Shown here piece after piece: positions 40,101-50,778 of a stretch of 64,000 bases of DNA. Position numbers and translations under genes: made by a program. The notes beneath the pieces were generated by a model. That model was given only the letters and a program-made list of their open reading frames with translations, was not told the origin of the DNA and did not search any database. Positions within the stretch are counted from its first letter, which is position 1, and each line of letters starts with the position of its first letter. Source of the stretch: Telopea speciosissima (lineage: Eukaryota > Streptophyta > Magnoliopsida > Proteales > Proteaceae); assembly GCF_018873765.1 (NCBI RefSeq), contig NC_057921.1:66577557-66641556 (forward strand), in the 5' to 3' direction.

Positions 40101-43100
40101 TGCTTGAATTCCATTAAACTCTAGATCTTGCTGCTCAGCCATATTTGTCCATCAAAACCTTAATCCCCTCATCCTTCATTAATTTCCCCAAAACCCATAG
40201 TCGATCCTGACTTACTGCCCAGTTTTACAGGATTTTCAAAACACTTAAAACTCTATGATACCTTCATTATTAGAGTCCTATAAACCTGCCTAGCCATACC
40301 CCCTAAGCCCCCCTTCCATTATCTTAACCTAAGCCCTAGATTTGACCTAAAACTGCAATTCTGTCCTACTGAAACTGCAGAACCAACAGCCCCTTAGTTC
40401 CTTGTTATTGGTCCTGGTTTAATTAGCTTCTAGTAGGGCTTTACCCTATCTAGAACTACATTAGCGTGGATAGCTCCCTCTGCCCTCCTAGTTGGAGGGC
40501 GAAATTCTCTGATGTAGGAGTTGGATATGAGCCATCGTGCGGATATGATCATTGTCCTATGATAATCACCTTCTGTCCCTCCACAACCAAAAGAGAAGAA
40601 ACTGTTGAGGTTTGAAGCTTCTATCCCGAGATGTGCTTAAACTATAAACAGCAGTTGGAAGATGTGATCTCCTATGTTTAGAGTGCACAAGAAAATAAAC
40701 ATAGCAAAAGCTCATTTGGCTATTTGGATGAAGAAGTTTGTGCCAAACGCTGATGTTGCAGTTGCAAGCAAAATGAAGGTCCTAAACTGAATACAGATCA
40801 TGGCTTGGAATCCCAGTTGGCTGAAGGCAAGATGGTAGTGCAGGAGTTACTGTTTTTGTTAGAACAGCAAGAGCTACATTGGAAGCAGAGGTCCCGCATA
40901 CAATGGTTGCAGTGTGGAGATAGGAATACCAATTTTTTCCACTCTACTATACTCCAGAGAAGAAGTAGAAACAAAATCTGGAAACTGAAGTTAAGAAATG
41001 GAAGATGGTTAGAGAAGAAGGAAGATACAGATGAGGAAATCTTCAACTACTTCCCAGGGATTGTATTCATTAGATGGTTCCCAAAATCTTGAGCAACCAC
41101 GACTGTTTGTCTCCCAAAATTTTCTGAAGATGTGAATAGGAGAGCTATGCCTGCCAATCTCTGATGATGAAATAAAGGTGGTGGTGTTTAGTATGAAGCC
41201 TTTTAAGGCTCCTGGACCTGATGGTATGTCTCCATGACTCCATCCTTTTATCCATCATACTGGGATACGGTGGGTCCGGATGTTTGCATGGCAATATAAT
41301 CTTTTTTTGAGTTGGGGTTTCTCGTTCAATAGTTAAATCATACTCATTTACTTCTCATCCCAAAAGGTGAGGTGGTAGAAGCTGTGGACCAATTCAGACC
41401 AATTAGCTTGTGCAATGTGGTGTATTTTGACACACCAAATGGAAGATGAGATCAATGTTAGTTGCTTAAGAAGATGCATGTAGTTTTTTGAGGGATGGAT
41501 GCAGCCAAATTTAAAATTCTTTGACATTTTATGTTAGTTGCTTAGGTTGATGCATGTAGTTTTTTGAGGGATGGATGCAGCCAAATTTGAAATTCTTTGA
41601 CATTCTGATTTTTCTTGTTTTATAGTTGATTAGCAGTGAGTGGAAAGTATTTGTTTGAAATTTGTCTAACAAATTTGTGATGAGGAAATTTCTATATATT
41701 TTGGAAATTGTTAAAAGCTGTCTAATATCTTTTGGATGACTAGACTTGATAGAGAGCATAGTTTAAGGTTGTAGTGGGTGGGGAAAATGACATAATTTAG
41801 GCTTATGCGATGGGGAACAATGGCTGCATCGGTATGAGGATTGATATGGTGCAGATTGAAGACTCTAAAAGGACAAGAAGGCCAAAAAGAAATAAGCAGT
41901 GAGATGCAAAATACTGACATTTTTTGAGTTAGCAGAAATATACCTTATACTTAGAGTGGAAAGGCAGAACAGGATTCATGTGTTCAATGAAAGTAGTGAT
42001 GCAGATCAGGTCCTACAATTGGGCATCAGTTGGGTTCAATTCTGCCCCATATTCTGAGCCATCGAATTAGCATGTACGTGGCCCATAATTTGGGTTACAT
42101 TCTGCCATCAATTTTGTCCAAAGAAGAGATCAAGATTTCTGATTTAAGGGAGGATCATTTTCCAGATTTATTAGCTACTAATTTGCTGATTTGTAGGGGA
42201 TTTAATAGATCTTGTGGGAGCCTAGGAGAACAGCTATCGGCCAGCCGATAATGATCAGATTGTGTGGGACCCATGGCCAGCTAGCTGGGAGATAAAGATT
42301 GAAGATTAATTAGGCATGCGTGGAGGAGGATTTGGCAACTTCCTTAGTCCTAGATTTTAGGGAAGTGTTGTTACTTGTGTATGGGTTTTATTAGCTTAGG
42401 GATAGTTTCTATTTTAAATTTGATTTCTTATGTAATTAGGATTTATCTTGTAACCAAATATTTAATCATCCATCAAAGAGCAGGAAAAAGCAGAAAATAG
42501 TTCATTGGTATTCATGTGGGAGAATTTGCTTGCAATGGCTGAAAAGTGATACTGAAGAATAGTTGCTGGATTCCAAGTAGTTATGTAAAGCCATTAATCA
42601 TATTTTTTTTTTGATAGTTAGGTCCCAAGGAGAGTTGAAGTCATGACCTCTTAATTACGAGGAGTTGGTCCTTGCCAACTGAGCTACCCCCTTGGGTCAT
42701 TAATCATTTTTTTGCTTCCTTAATGCAAATAACAATGGTGAATGAGAAAACCTCAGAAGATCAAATGGGAGAGGCTCACATTGGCATGCTCTGTGAATCT
42801 TTAAGAGTGGAAATTAGCTCATGTGTCACAAGAGTAACCTTCTTGCCTCTGGAAAGGGAATTGAAGAACAAAATGATAGTATTTTTGGGTTACAGCATTA
42901 GATTAAGTGATTCTCCAGTCTGCCCTCAAAGAGTGTTCCCTAACCCTGCTAGTGTTCTTCCCTTTTTGTTTCTCTGTTGTAGAGAGTATTTTAGGTAAAA
43001 TTTGTGCTTCTCTGTCTTGATGTTTATTGGATTCACACTTGAATTGCTGATGGTTATAGTTATTTGCACCTTTAGTTTCTTTTTAATTTTTAATTAGTCT

Positions 43101-44719
43101 GCTTTCTGTTCTGCAGATTGAGGGACCAAAATCTTCTGAACAATTGCTCACCATCCTTCAAAGAGTAGTTGAAGAGAGTGCTTCTGTTCTCATCCCAGCT
43201 AGGCTTGATGCTGAAGAAAGGAGGAACAACATGCGTTTGAGAGAGGAGCAAGATGCTGCATACAGGGCAGCACTTGAAGCGGATCAAGTATGCTGCTTTT
43301 TGTTACTGTGTGCCTCTTGTTATATATTTAAAGAGAATCATATGTAATTATGGATCTTGCTTCTATATTCCTTATTTAAGTTGAAGCTATGTTGTTTCTT
43401 TGCTACATCAGGCTAGAGAGCGCCAAAGGAAAGAGGAGCAAGAGCGATTGGAGAGGGAAGCTGCCGAAGCTGAGAGAAAACGGAAGGAGGAAGAAGAGGC
43501 TCAAGAAAGAGCAGCTCGTGAAGCAGCTGAAAAAGAAGCTGCACTAGCTCATAGGCGGCAGGAGAAAGCTATGGCATTGGGTGATGAACCTGAGAAAGGA
43601 CCTAATGTTACACAAGTAATCCTTCTATTTTCATCCCTTATGGTTTATTCTCATGTGTATTTGTTTTCCCTCAACTGTTGAACTCCATTGAGGAAAGGAG
43701 TTTGAGCTCTCGTGGCTTACTTTTGGCCATGTAAGGCAGCCCATTTCTTGTGTCCCAAACCATGCCCATTTTATGGTAATGTATACCCTCGAGAGAAAAG
43801 GCTTTTCTCTTATTATATTCTTCGGTGATTGAGTAGTTTAAATTGCTTAATACTGTGAGTTAAAAAATATAAGTAGGCTCTGCTTTTGGTGTGAAGCTAT
43901 GGCCTGCTGTTGTCGTTGTATTCTATATATTGTACTTTTGGAAAAATTTTTGGTAGTAAATCTCTGTTATCTTAAAAAAAAAAAAAACAATGAAAGAACT
44001 CTTCTTGTTAGGTGTAGAACAATCAATAAATATATTTTGTTAGAAGTATTTCTGCTAGAAGCAATTGGATGTCTGTTGCTTCAGCTTTTCAACATTTTTG
44101 AGCTTGCCGCTACTTCGTAGACATTTGCTTATTTTCTGACACAGTGAACTTCATATTCTGCTATAAAAAGTAACTGAGCTTCTGGATACTGGGATAGTTT
44201 GTGATGTCATAAACTCATGAAGAGTATACTGCATGGAAACAACTTTCCTGAAATCCACTTTCAAAAATGAAAAAAAAAAAGAAGAAGATTATGCTTGATA
44301 TTACCATGTTACCCATGAAAGTCGAGAGGAGTCACATACAGACAAATCATAACAATTAGAGTAAAGCAATGTACTTGTACTGGCTTATTGGGTGTATTTC
44401 ACGACTTCAACTTTTGTGGTGTCTTCTTATTCCTTTTTGTCTTTGTTTTCCCCAATTTCTAATTTAGTTGCTGTGTTTATGGGAACAGGTTTTGGTGCGA
44501 TTTCCTACTGGAGAACGGAAGGACAGGAGGTTCTACAGCACGGCTACCATACAGTCCCTCTATGATTTTGTTGATTCCTTGGATTGCTTGAATGCAGAGA
44601 ATTATCGCCTGGTCTCTAATTTTCCTCGGGTTGTGTATGGCCCAGAGAAGCATTCAAAGTCATTGAAAGAAGCAGGATTGCATCCTCAGGCTAGCCTTTT
44701 CGTAGAAGTAGACTCATGA
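31147..44719 (+). CDS. PUX10: PUX10-like UBA-UAS-UBX protein, four exons
   Basis: Exons: 31147-31983, 43117-43287, 43412-43615, 44489-44719, all phase 0, giving 480 residues, which I recall as the length of Arabidopsis PUX10. Domains in order: an N-terminal UBA (residues 1-45, 'MVDLADKLAYFQANTGLDD'); a hydrophobic hairpin at about 98-146 ('SGSLGLISGAIGLGMWVAGG'), which in PUX10 targets lipid droplets; a UAS thioredoxin-like domain (about 165-280); a long charged coiled coil (about 330-390); and a UBX domain (about 403-480) containing 'VLVRFPTGERKDRRF'. PUX10 recruits the AAA ATPase CDC48 through UBX to extract ubiquitinated oleosins from lipid droplets. Exon 1 ends at a GT just after 'RIALLQQ'; reading through gives a spurious extension. 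Intron 1 is 11,133 bp, inflated by nested transposons. The coding exons look intact. Confidence 0.93.
32640..35607 (+). mobile_element. LINE (L1-type), 5' part: ORF1 and start of ORF2, decayed
   Basis: Near 33300-33510 the translation shows the DUF4283-type region of plant LINE ORF1 ('ALSDGPWNIQALDF', 'KVWIQIHGLPLAHR'). At about 33650-33730 there is a zinc knuckle ('FCYYCGRLGHIDSLC'). The frames are broken by shifts and stops. After the MITE at 34779-35353, endonuclease-like words of ORF2 run up to the LTR insertion point at 35607. The 5' limit (about 32640) is approximate. The copy is inactive and lies inside PUX10 intron 1, in sense orientation. Confidence 0.7.
34779..35353. mobile_element. 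MITE inside the LINE
   Basis: The left end reads atagttgtcaag and the right end, reverse complemented, atagtgatcaag, each followed inward by 'gcctaggcg'-like words. The middle is AT-rich. I could not find a convincing target duplication. Confidence 0.5.
36432..38381 (-). mobile_element. Inverted solo LTR inserted in the 5' LTR
   Basis: The body is 36437-38376 and reads on the minus strand from tgatgcagat (38376) to ctacatta (36437), the same ends as the host LTR in the opposite direction. Flanks are ccctg (36432-36436) and ccttg (38377-38381), a 5-bp duplication with one change. The 3' LTR shows the empty site as 'catcaaaaccttaatccc'. Its sequence is a diverged relative of the host LTR and itself contains the inverted-repeat element at 36481-37236. 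Confidence 0.8.
36473..37244. mobile_element. 'tttcgg'-rich inverted-repeat element inside the solo LTR
   Basis: The body is 36481-37236 (756 bp). The ends are catagttc and gaactatg. The subterminal regions are packed with tttcg/cgaaa words ('atttcggatatttcg', 'tttcggtcagcccgaaat'). Flanks gctggatg and gccagatg match at six of eight positions, so an aged 8-bp duplication is likely. No transposase is present. Confidence 0.6.
38683..39355 (+). other. Internal region of the LTR element, with an acidic ORF
   Basis: From 39003 an open frame runs with a Glu/Asp/Val-rich N-terminal part and then 'MPPWFFEEKVPCLEDF' before running into the 3' LTR. It has no zinc knuckle, protease or polymerase motif. 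It ends in sequence like the 3' end of Ty3-type polyproteins ('IIRGRIFSSWGEL'), which overlaps the purine tract. I treat it as a polyprotein remnant. Confidence 0.5.
40464..41432 (+). mobile_element. LINE, 3' part: endonuclease end and start of reverse transcriptase
   Basis: The sequence resumes the LINE ORF2 after the LTR insertion: 'SSLCPPSW' and 'YDHCPMIITFCPSTTK' (end of the endonuclease), 'QWLQCGDRNTNFFHS' (linker), then 'MKPFKAPGPDG' and 'FRPISLCNVVY' (reverse transcriptase). Stops and frameshifts are present. It breaks off at about 41432 without RNase H or a poly-A tail, so the 3' end was deleted later. Confidence 0.75.
41455..41606 (+). repeat. Two-copy 76-bp tandem repeat
   Basis: Units 41455-41530 and 41531-41606 share 'atgttagttgctta', 'gatgcatgtagttttttgag' and 'ggatggatgcagccaaattt', with only a few differences. 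Confidence 0.85.
41998..42520 (+). mobile_element. Possible LTR fragment in PUX10 intron 1
   Basis: The sequence starts with tgatgcagat, the same first bases as the nested LTRs, and later has an R-region-like stretch ('ttatcttgtaaccaaatat'). There is no second LTR, end or target duplication that I can define, so limits are approximate. Confidence 0.3.
42592..42707 (-). mobile_element. Very short tRNA-like SINE
   Basis: The body (42602-42697, 96 bp) is on the minus strand with a terminal A-run and perfect flanking direct repeats cattaatcat (42592-42601, 42698-42707). It reads like a tRNA: acceptor-like arms cccaagg and ccttggg pair, a perfect A box tagctcagttgg is present, a pairing arm cctc/gagg surrounds an AT-rich loop, and a B-box-like gacttcaac follows. 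It has no CCA end and no additional SINE body, so it is nearly a retroposed tRNA. Confidence 0.7.
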
Positions 44720-46296
44720 GGGAAACCTCTGTTCAAGGTTGTATGACTGCTAGTATTCTGGAATTGGATAATGGACCCAACAATGAAATTTTCTTTCTAA
44801 AATTGTCTTTTTATATTCTGCCCCAGCTGTAGTTATAGTACCATGAGATCATGGGCCCTTCAGTGTATGAAAATGGTTATTTGATGGTACACAATGCTAT
44901 CAAACAGGTTGAATCAAACGAATGATCCTCGATGGCAAATGGGTTGAATAATGAATGCATGGTTTCAGAATTACAGCACTGGTCTTGAAATGTAGTGAGC
45001 TATCTTTCCTATAAAGATCAGTGAATATAAATCTCGATTCTTATTTCAATTCCGAAATAGGTAAATTTATGTAGTCCAACCGCTTTTGAACTTTACTTTG
45101 GTGGTGATGTTCTTAGTCCTTTGAGATGATGTTGCGTGGATTGTTTATTGATAACAGACAAATGTGATAAACATGCAACTGTCAATGTTTGTGAGGTATA
45201 TTCTTCTTATGTGGCGATTGTTTATTGTTCCTGTAGCATCTTTGCCGACTAGGAGGGGTGCATTAGTATTATTACTGGCAGGGGGGGAGGGTTTGGGTTT
45301 GGTGTTGTGTTGTTGGGTGTGAAAGGGTTCATCTAGAATTCCCTGGCTGCTGTCTGTATCATCATCAATGAGCCACAAGCAGTTGGGCGTGGGTGGGAAA
45401 TTGCTTTGCGAGATGGTAGTATAGCATAAGGTGTCGTACTTTCGGATTCACAAGAAGCTGTGAGGTGGATGCATCAACAGGAAAGAAAGCAGACCATGGC
45501 AGGCACTGTGGGAGCTTTATGAAAGTGGCCCTTTATTTTCTTCCTTTGATTGGTTTTCCTTGATCTCCATATGAATATGGCTATACCCCCATGGGGGCTA
45601 TCTTTTTCGCTATCAGATGCCAGCGGGTGTAGATATTTCCTCTCATAGTGTATTTTATTTTGTTAGTAGGCAAAACTCCAGACTAATACCATGTTTTGCT
45701 ATGTGAAAAGGTGATGTGACATTCTTCAGTGTATAATTATCCAGAAAATGGTCTACATTGGACACGTCAAATTTTAGACTTAGATTCAACCTTATGCCCT
45801 GTGATTACCAAATAACCATTGTGTTGTGTGTGCAAATGGTCATTACTTGAAGAGAGAAATCCAGATTAATTTTTCTCTGTTTTCTTTCTCCTTTTATTTT
45901 TTTTTGGAAAAAGGGGGGGTGGGGGGGGGGGGGAGAAGGGAAGTTGTTCTTTTCTAAGTAACCTGCTTAATTTTATGGATTCCATTAATGAATCTCCATT
46001 CATAATCCTGCCAGGAAAAAGGAAGGAAATAATAAGGCAACAATTACAGAAGAAGCAGCTTCTTAAAGAACCTCTTAATTTACTCTAATAACACCCACAA
46101 AAAAATAAAGAATACGATTCTCAGAGATATATCACAGAATAAATTACTAATGCCAATGATAAAACAGATATTTCACATAATAAATGAGTAACATCTTTTT
46201 CCCCCCTTGATAACACATGTTCATTAATATATCAAATGGTTATAACTGCATGCAGCTTCTCAAGGCCTATGCCTAAAGGGTTCATGATCACTTTTG
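44720..46296. other. Convergent intergenic region between the PUX10-like and LRAT-domain genes
   Basis: Contains the two 3' UTRs and a G-rich run near 45915-45934 next to a T-run. The ORF at 45145-45378 on the minus strand has no motif. No gene is recognised. Confidence 0.5.
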
Positions 46297-48982
46297 TTAA
46301 TTCAGAGTGACAAGGTCTTTTGTTGATTCTGTGGGATCTATGATAGAAGATTCCTCAGTTGACAGTTGCGAATCAGGGTCATGCCAAACAAGTTTCACGG
46401 CCATGTCCTCCACTGCCACCTTGACTACATCAGTTCTAACACCTATATCTGTAGCATACCTGCTTGCACAATACATCCCAGCTGCTGCAGTTGCAACCCC
46501 AACAGGTCCAGGCATTAACAATTTCAGAGGAGATGAAAGAAGTGCCGCCAAAGGGGCGCCAATGAAAGAAGAAGCTTGACCACTTCTACCCACAGCTGAC
46601 TCACTATCATGGACCAGAAGTCCAGTCTTGCAGTACAGTGCAAAATCCTCACAGTTGTTTTGGAACACATCATAGTTCCCAAACCCATTTTGAAGCAGAT
46701 ACATTGCCCTGTGGATTACTGTTTCTTGGGTATCAGATGTCGCTGTGGTACATGTCCCACCCCGGACCTTGGCAAGGAAAGCAGAAGGCGTAACTCCATA
46801 CTCGAAGCAGTACAGATGCCCATTTCCAAGAAAGCAGTCCAGGCAAGTGAGGACAACCCCACTGTTGGGTTGGCTGAATCCACAGTCAGGAAAGGTTGGA
46901 CAGACTGATGGAAGCTTTGAATTTAAGCTAGAGCTGGGGGAGGTTACCATACTTGAACTTGTATCTCGTTCCCGTGTAAAATGAACCACTTTGCTCCCTC
47001 CAACATATATGCCTGCACTGTATCAAAATAAGTGTGGAATTTATAAAGCACAAAAGGTAGTTCGATGTGACCAAATTTTATTTGCGATGGTTTGGCACCA
47101 AATTCAATTAGGTAGTAAAAAAAGATGGAAGAATGGAATTTAAGTTGAAGTGTTATATGGGATGAAGTATTTGGGCAGAATTTTTTTTGGTGGTGGTAGG
47201 GGGGGGGGGGGGGGCTACACTATGGGTAAATGTTAATTTTGTGATTACTAAAAAAAGAGAGAAATTCTCAAAAACATATTTCTAAATGCCTTGTATCCTT
47301 CAAATCTCAAGAAAGCGAGCAGGAAAATCAGCATGATAAATGTCATTTTATCACTGGAAGAACTAAAAGAAGCCAAAAAAAATTGCGGGCTTATCACTTC
47401 CCTCCAACATGATCCTAATAGAATTTCAAAGTTGATAAAACCCCACAGAAATGAAGAAATAAATGACCTTACAGGTCTAGCAACTCTTATTCATGACATC
47501 AATGGCAAGCTGAGAATCAGTAACAATAGACATTTTGAGCTTCTTCTACAGTTATAACCCCTCCTCCCAAGATAGATCTGAGTTTAAATACTGTAAAAAT
47601 ATTGAAAACTCCTTCACAATCTCAGCAAAAGCTAAAATCACATCACTACTCTGCAGATATTCAAGTGATCAAAGCAGTCATCCGATGAAATGTAGGTACA
47701 ACACAACAAAATCAGTAAGCCATGTGGTTTTCCTACACAGGGGGAGGGAACTAGGGATCTTAGATACAATATCAAGAGAATATTCATTGTTGTGATCATA
47801 TAAATGGGTGACAAGGAGTGAAACAAAGATTGATTAGTATTATAAGATTAAATACACTTTTTCACAAACACCAAGATAGGTTTATAATTAAGATCTCACG
47901 AAATGCCATATATAGAATGTACAATATATGAACTTGGAGTAGGGAATGTGCATGATTTATGCAGCAAATGATGCAGATAAGAAGATAATGCCATGATGAT
48001 ACTAACCGGCTTAACTGTAAACATAGCATTGAAGTGAGATTGACATCTAGATGACTACATGCACATAGAGAACCTAGTAAAACAATATTTCCTTGCTTCA
48101 AGCTTCAAATGTGTGCACTAAGTAGATGTTAAACGGTACAATGGTTGTAGGAAATCCCTCAGTTCAATGAAAACAAGGAATCTCCATGATAAGAACCCAC
48201 ACTAGGGATATTATTGTTCTTCATAAATCAAGGAAGTGAAAACCATAGACAGCTTGTCAGATTCACTAAATATTTATCATAATTCTCATTGGTTCAGGGG
48301 GGAAATCCAGATTAATGTTTCAGAAACTTATCCTGGTTGGTCTAGGAGATACATTTTACATTTATTTTGGACTAAAAATTATTTCTGAAAAGAATAAATT
48401 CCTAGTAGTTCAACTTAGCAATGGATGAAACGCAAGAAGCCTCACCAAGGAACCCCAGAACCAAATTCTTCTGGAAAAAACCTGAATCCCTATCAATGCT
48501 GCTTTGCCCAAGAAGAAAATAATTATACTCAGCAATAATACTAAACAAGAAATCCTTTCTTCATCACTGCAAAAGTTCTAGCAATACTCTTCCCCTCCCC
48601 CCACCCCACTGGTGGGTAGACTCATAAGGGCTCAATAAACCGTACAGAAAAAAAATGCACAAGGTAATTCAAAAGGAAACCTTCTAGATCGGTCATCTTA
48701 ACCATTTCAAGAGTGAAACCCACTATTCCTGGGAGAAAATAACTCAAATTCACGATTCGCATTAAGAACGAAACTCCAGCAAGTGAACTAAACAGAATAA
48801 AATTTGGAGAAAACAAATTGTCCCTTGGAACTTCCATTAGTTCTTAGAAAGAAATGAAACGGAAAAACAGAGATGGGCTCTGAGCTACCGTGGTGAGAAT
48901 AAGTGTAAATGGCTCTCCAGGTGTAGATGTGATCGCCTGCTTTGATCTGGCTTCTCTCTACCTTATTCGAAAGGAGACCCAT
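46297..48982 (-). CDS. LRAT/NC-domain protein (LEAD-SENSITIVE 1-like), two exons
   Basis: On the minus strand exon 1 is 48982-48889 and exon 2 is 47012-46297, joined across a 1,876-bp GT-AG intron inside a Gly codon, giving 269 residues. The lecithin-retinol-acyltransferase fold is recognisable: '[20 protein letters not shown]' (His-rich start of the domain), '[15 protein letters not shown]', and the catalytic-type cysteine in '[13 protein letters not shown]' (Cys at about 152). A glycine/alanine-rich hydrophobic stretch near 205-230 ('[18 protein letters not shown]') could contact membranes. Animal members are thiol acyltransferases or phospholipases. Plant members are annotated as NC-domain or LEAD-SENSITIVE 1 proteins with little biochemistry. 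Whether the plant enzyme is active is not shown here. The second exon alone can be mistaken for a gene starting at a GTG. Confidence 0.9.
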
Positions 48983-49267
48983 CTCTGTGTGTGTATGAGA
49001 GTGTCTCTCTCTCTCTAGCCTCTGTTGCAGTTTTTTTTTGGTAGACTGCGTTGCAGTTGACCCTTTGCAGATGGACAAACAGGGAGAAGAGGGAAGAGAG
49101 AGAAGAATCCAAGGGCCAAGGAGAGGTGATCTGTGAAACAACTACGGCCAAATTTGTTTCACCAAAAAAAAACAAAAAAAAAAACTTCCAAATGTGATAG
49201 TGGTAGCTTACCGAATTAATCTATTAGATTGTCATCACAATTTAATCGGTACCGGCCGATACGATAC

Positions 49268-49776
49268 TGTCAGGGGTGTTAATAAAGCGGTTTGGTCCGG
49301 TTTTGGGTTGGTAGTAGGTCAAATCGAAACCAAGTCATTAATAAGTTAAAAGTTGGTTTTGAACCGGTTTAAATCAGGTTGAATTAACTGGCTTTTATTG
49401 GTCCATTATCCAACTGCTACTGATTTTGTTTCCATTTTTTGTATATATATATTCTTTAAAAAAATACCGCAAATAATGATTTGGGAGAGGTTTTCCTTGG
49501 ATGCCCATGTGCAGTTTTGGGCATTGGAGGGAGGAGTATTACGAAAACCCTGAAACAAGGGATATATGGGAATTTCAAAAGGGGTGCTATGGGTAAAATG
49601 GGTGGGGGCATGCAACAGTGGTCCAGATGCTGATATCGTGAGATCTTTTCCTTTAATGATTTTATCAATCTAGGTTTTATATCGGTTTCAATTTTGACCA
49701 ATCCGGTTTGATTTGGGCTGAGCCAATAAATTTCGATCAGTCCATCTGATTCGGGTTGGAGATTGACACCCGTAGC
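49268..49776. mobile_element. Aged hAT-like MITE with 'gggtgt' ends
   Basis: The left end is 'caggggtgttaataaa' and the reverse complement of the right end is 'tacgggtgtcaatctc'. The interior repeats 'cggtttggt' and 'ggtttaaatc' words. Flanks gatactgt and gctactag agree at five of eight bases, so the target duplication is only suggestive. It splits a block of 'cggtaccggccgatac' repeat. Confidence 0.45.
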
Positions 49777-50605
49777 TACTAGTATCGCCGATATCTAATA
49801 CCAATGCTATAGCAGGATACCAGTACAAAAGAGGATAAAATGGTCTAAAACCAATGTATCAGTATATTTTGAGATCAAGACAGACGGATCAGTCCTAGTA
49901 CAACTGATCCGAGTTGGTACCGGCCAAGGCCGATAAACATACCGGTACCAACACAATGACCTTGTTTGCAATAATGTTCCCTTTCAAAAGGGTTAGAGGG
50001 CCCCATCTTCTTTTTTTTTTTTTTTGGGTAAGAATAGAGGGCCCAATCCAAATCCAATAGAAATAGAGTAATAGAGAATGATTGCTTTGCATGCTTCATG
50101 CTTTTCCTTTTGTTTTCTTTCTCACCGGAGTCTCTTTCCTTTCGTTTGTCTTTCTTTTCCATCAACTACTTCTTTATTTATATTGCAAAACAAGATTCTG
50201 ACGTCTTGTTAATAAATAAAGGGCAGGGTATTAGCAAAGCTCTTTGACTTTGACTTGGACTTGGTCTTGGGCCTGGACTACATAAACGCTAGAGCCAATA
50301 TAAGTTTGGATAATTTTGGGCTGAAAAATAGGTTGAGGATCTACGGTTGGATTAAGGGTGTCAATTGGTCGGTTTGGCCCGATTTCGATCAAGCTGAATT
50401 GGTTTTGAGGGTTTTTGGCCCGGGTTTTATCATATTTTTCTTATCAGGTTATTATTGGTGCGATACCAGTTTTGGTGTTAGACACAAGTTCCCTATTGGG
50501 TTTCTATCGTTTGGTTCTGGGTGCAGTTTGGTTTTTGTTTTCGGTCGGTTCATTCAGTCGGTCCGGCCAGTTCAGTTTTTTACCCCAGACAAAAAAGGTT
50601 CAGTC

Positions 50606-50662
50606 CAGTCCAGTCCAGTCCAGCCCATCCCAGCCCAGCCCAGCCCAGCCCAGCCCAGCCCA
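50606..50662. repeat. Pentamer tandem repeat (cagtc)n then (cagcc)n
   Basis: Several cagtc units change into cagcc units, about 120 bp before the start codon of the Cdc14-like gene, so it may fall within the promoter or 5' UTR. Confidence 0.8.
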
Positions 50663-50778
50663 TTTCTATAATTCCACCTTCTTCTTTGCTTATTATAGGT
50701 CTGTAAACTATAAAAACAGTAACAGAGGAAGAGAGAGAGAAAGAGACGGAGGAGAAGAAGAAAAACGATTAAAGAAAG

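Larger units (their letters stand above)
35608..40468 (+). mobile_element. Non-autonomous LTR retrotransposon inserted in the LINE
   Basis: The element is 35613-40463, flanked by the perfect 5-bp duplication gcgtg (35608-35612, 40464-40468). The 5' LTR is 35613-38682 (including a 1,940-bp insertion) and the 3' LTR is 39356-40463. Both start tgatgcagat and end ctacatta. A tRNA-Met-like primer site follows the 5' LTR (38685-38698, 'cgtatcagagcc'), and a purine-rich tract (caagttggggagagt) precedes the 3' LTR. The internal region is only about 670 bp and has no reverse transcriptase or integrase, so the element depended on others for movement. Confidence 0.88.
48983..50778. other. Divergent promoter region between the LRAT-domain and Cdc14-like genes
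   Basis: Contains the promoters of two divergent genes plus an old MITE (49268-49776), flanking 'cggtacc/gatacg' repeat blocks, a partial relative starting near 50355 ('aagggtgtcaattggtcgg'), a T-run at 50010-50025, and a cagtc/cagcc tandem repeat at 50606-50662. No further gene is seen. Confidence 0.5.

Noticed and set aside
46297..46989. Separate single-exon gene starting at 46989
   Set aside because: The start there is GTG; the frame continues upstream to a splice acceptor and joins exon 1 at 48889.
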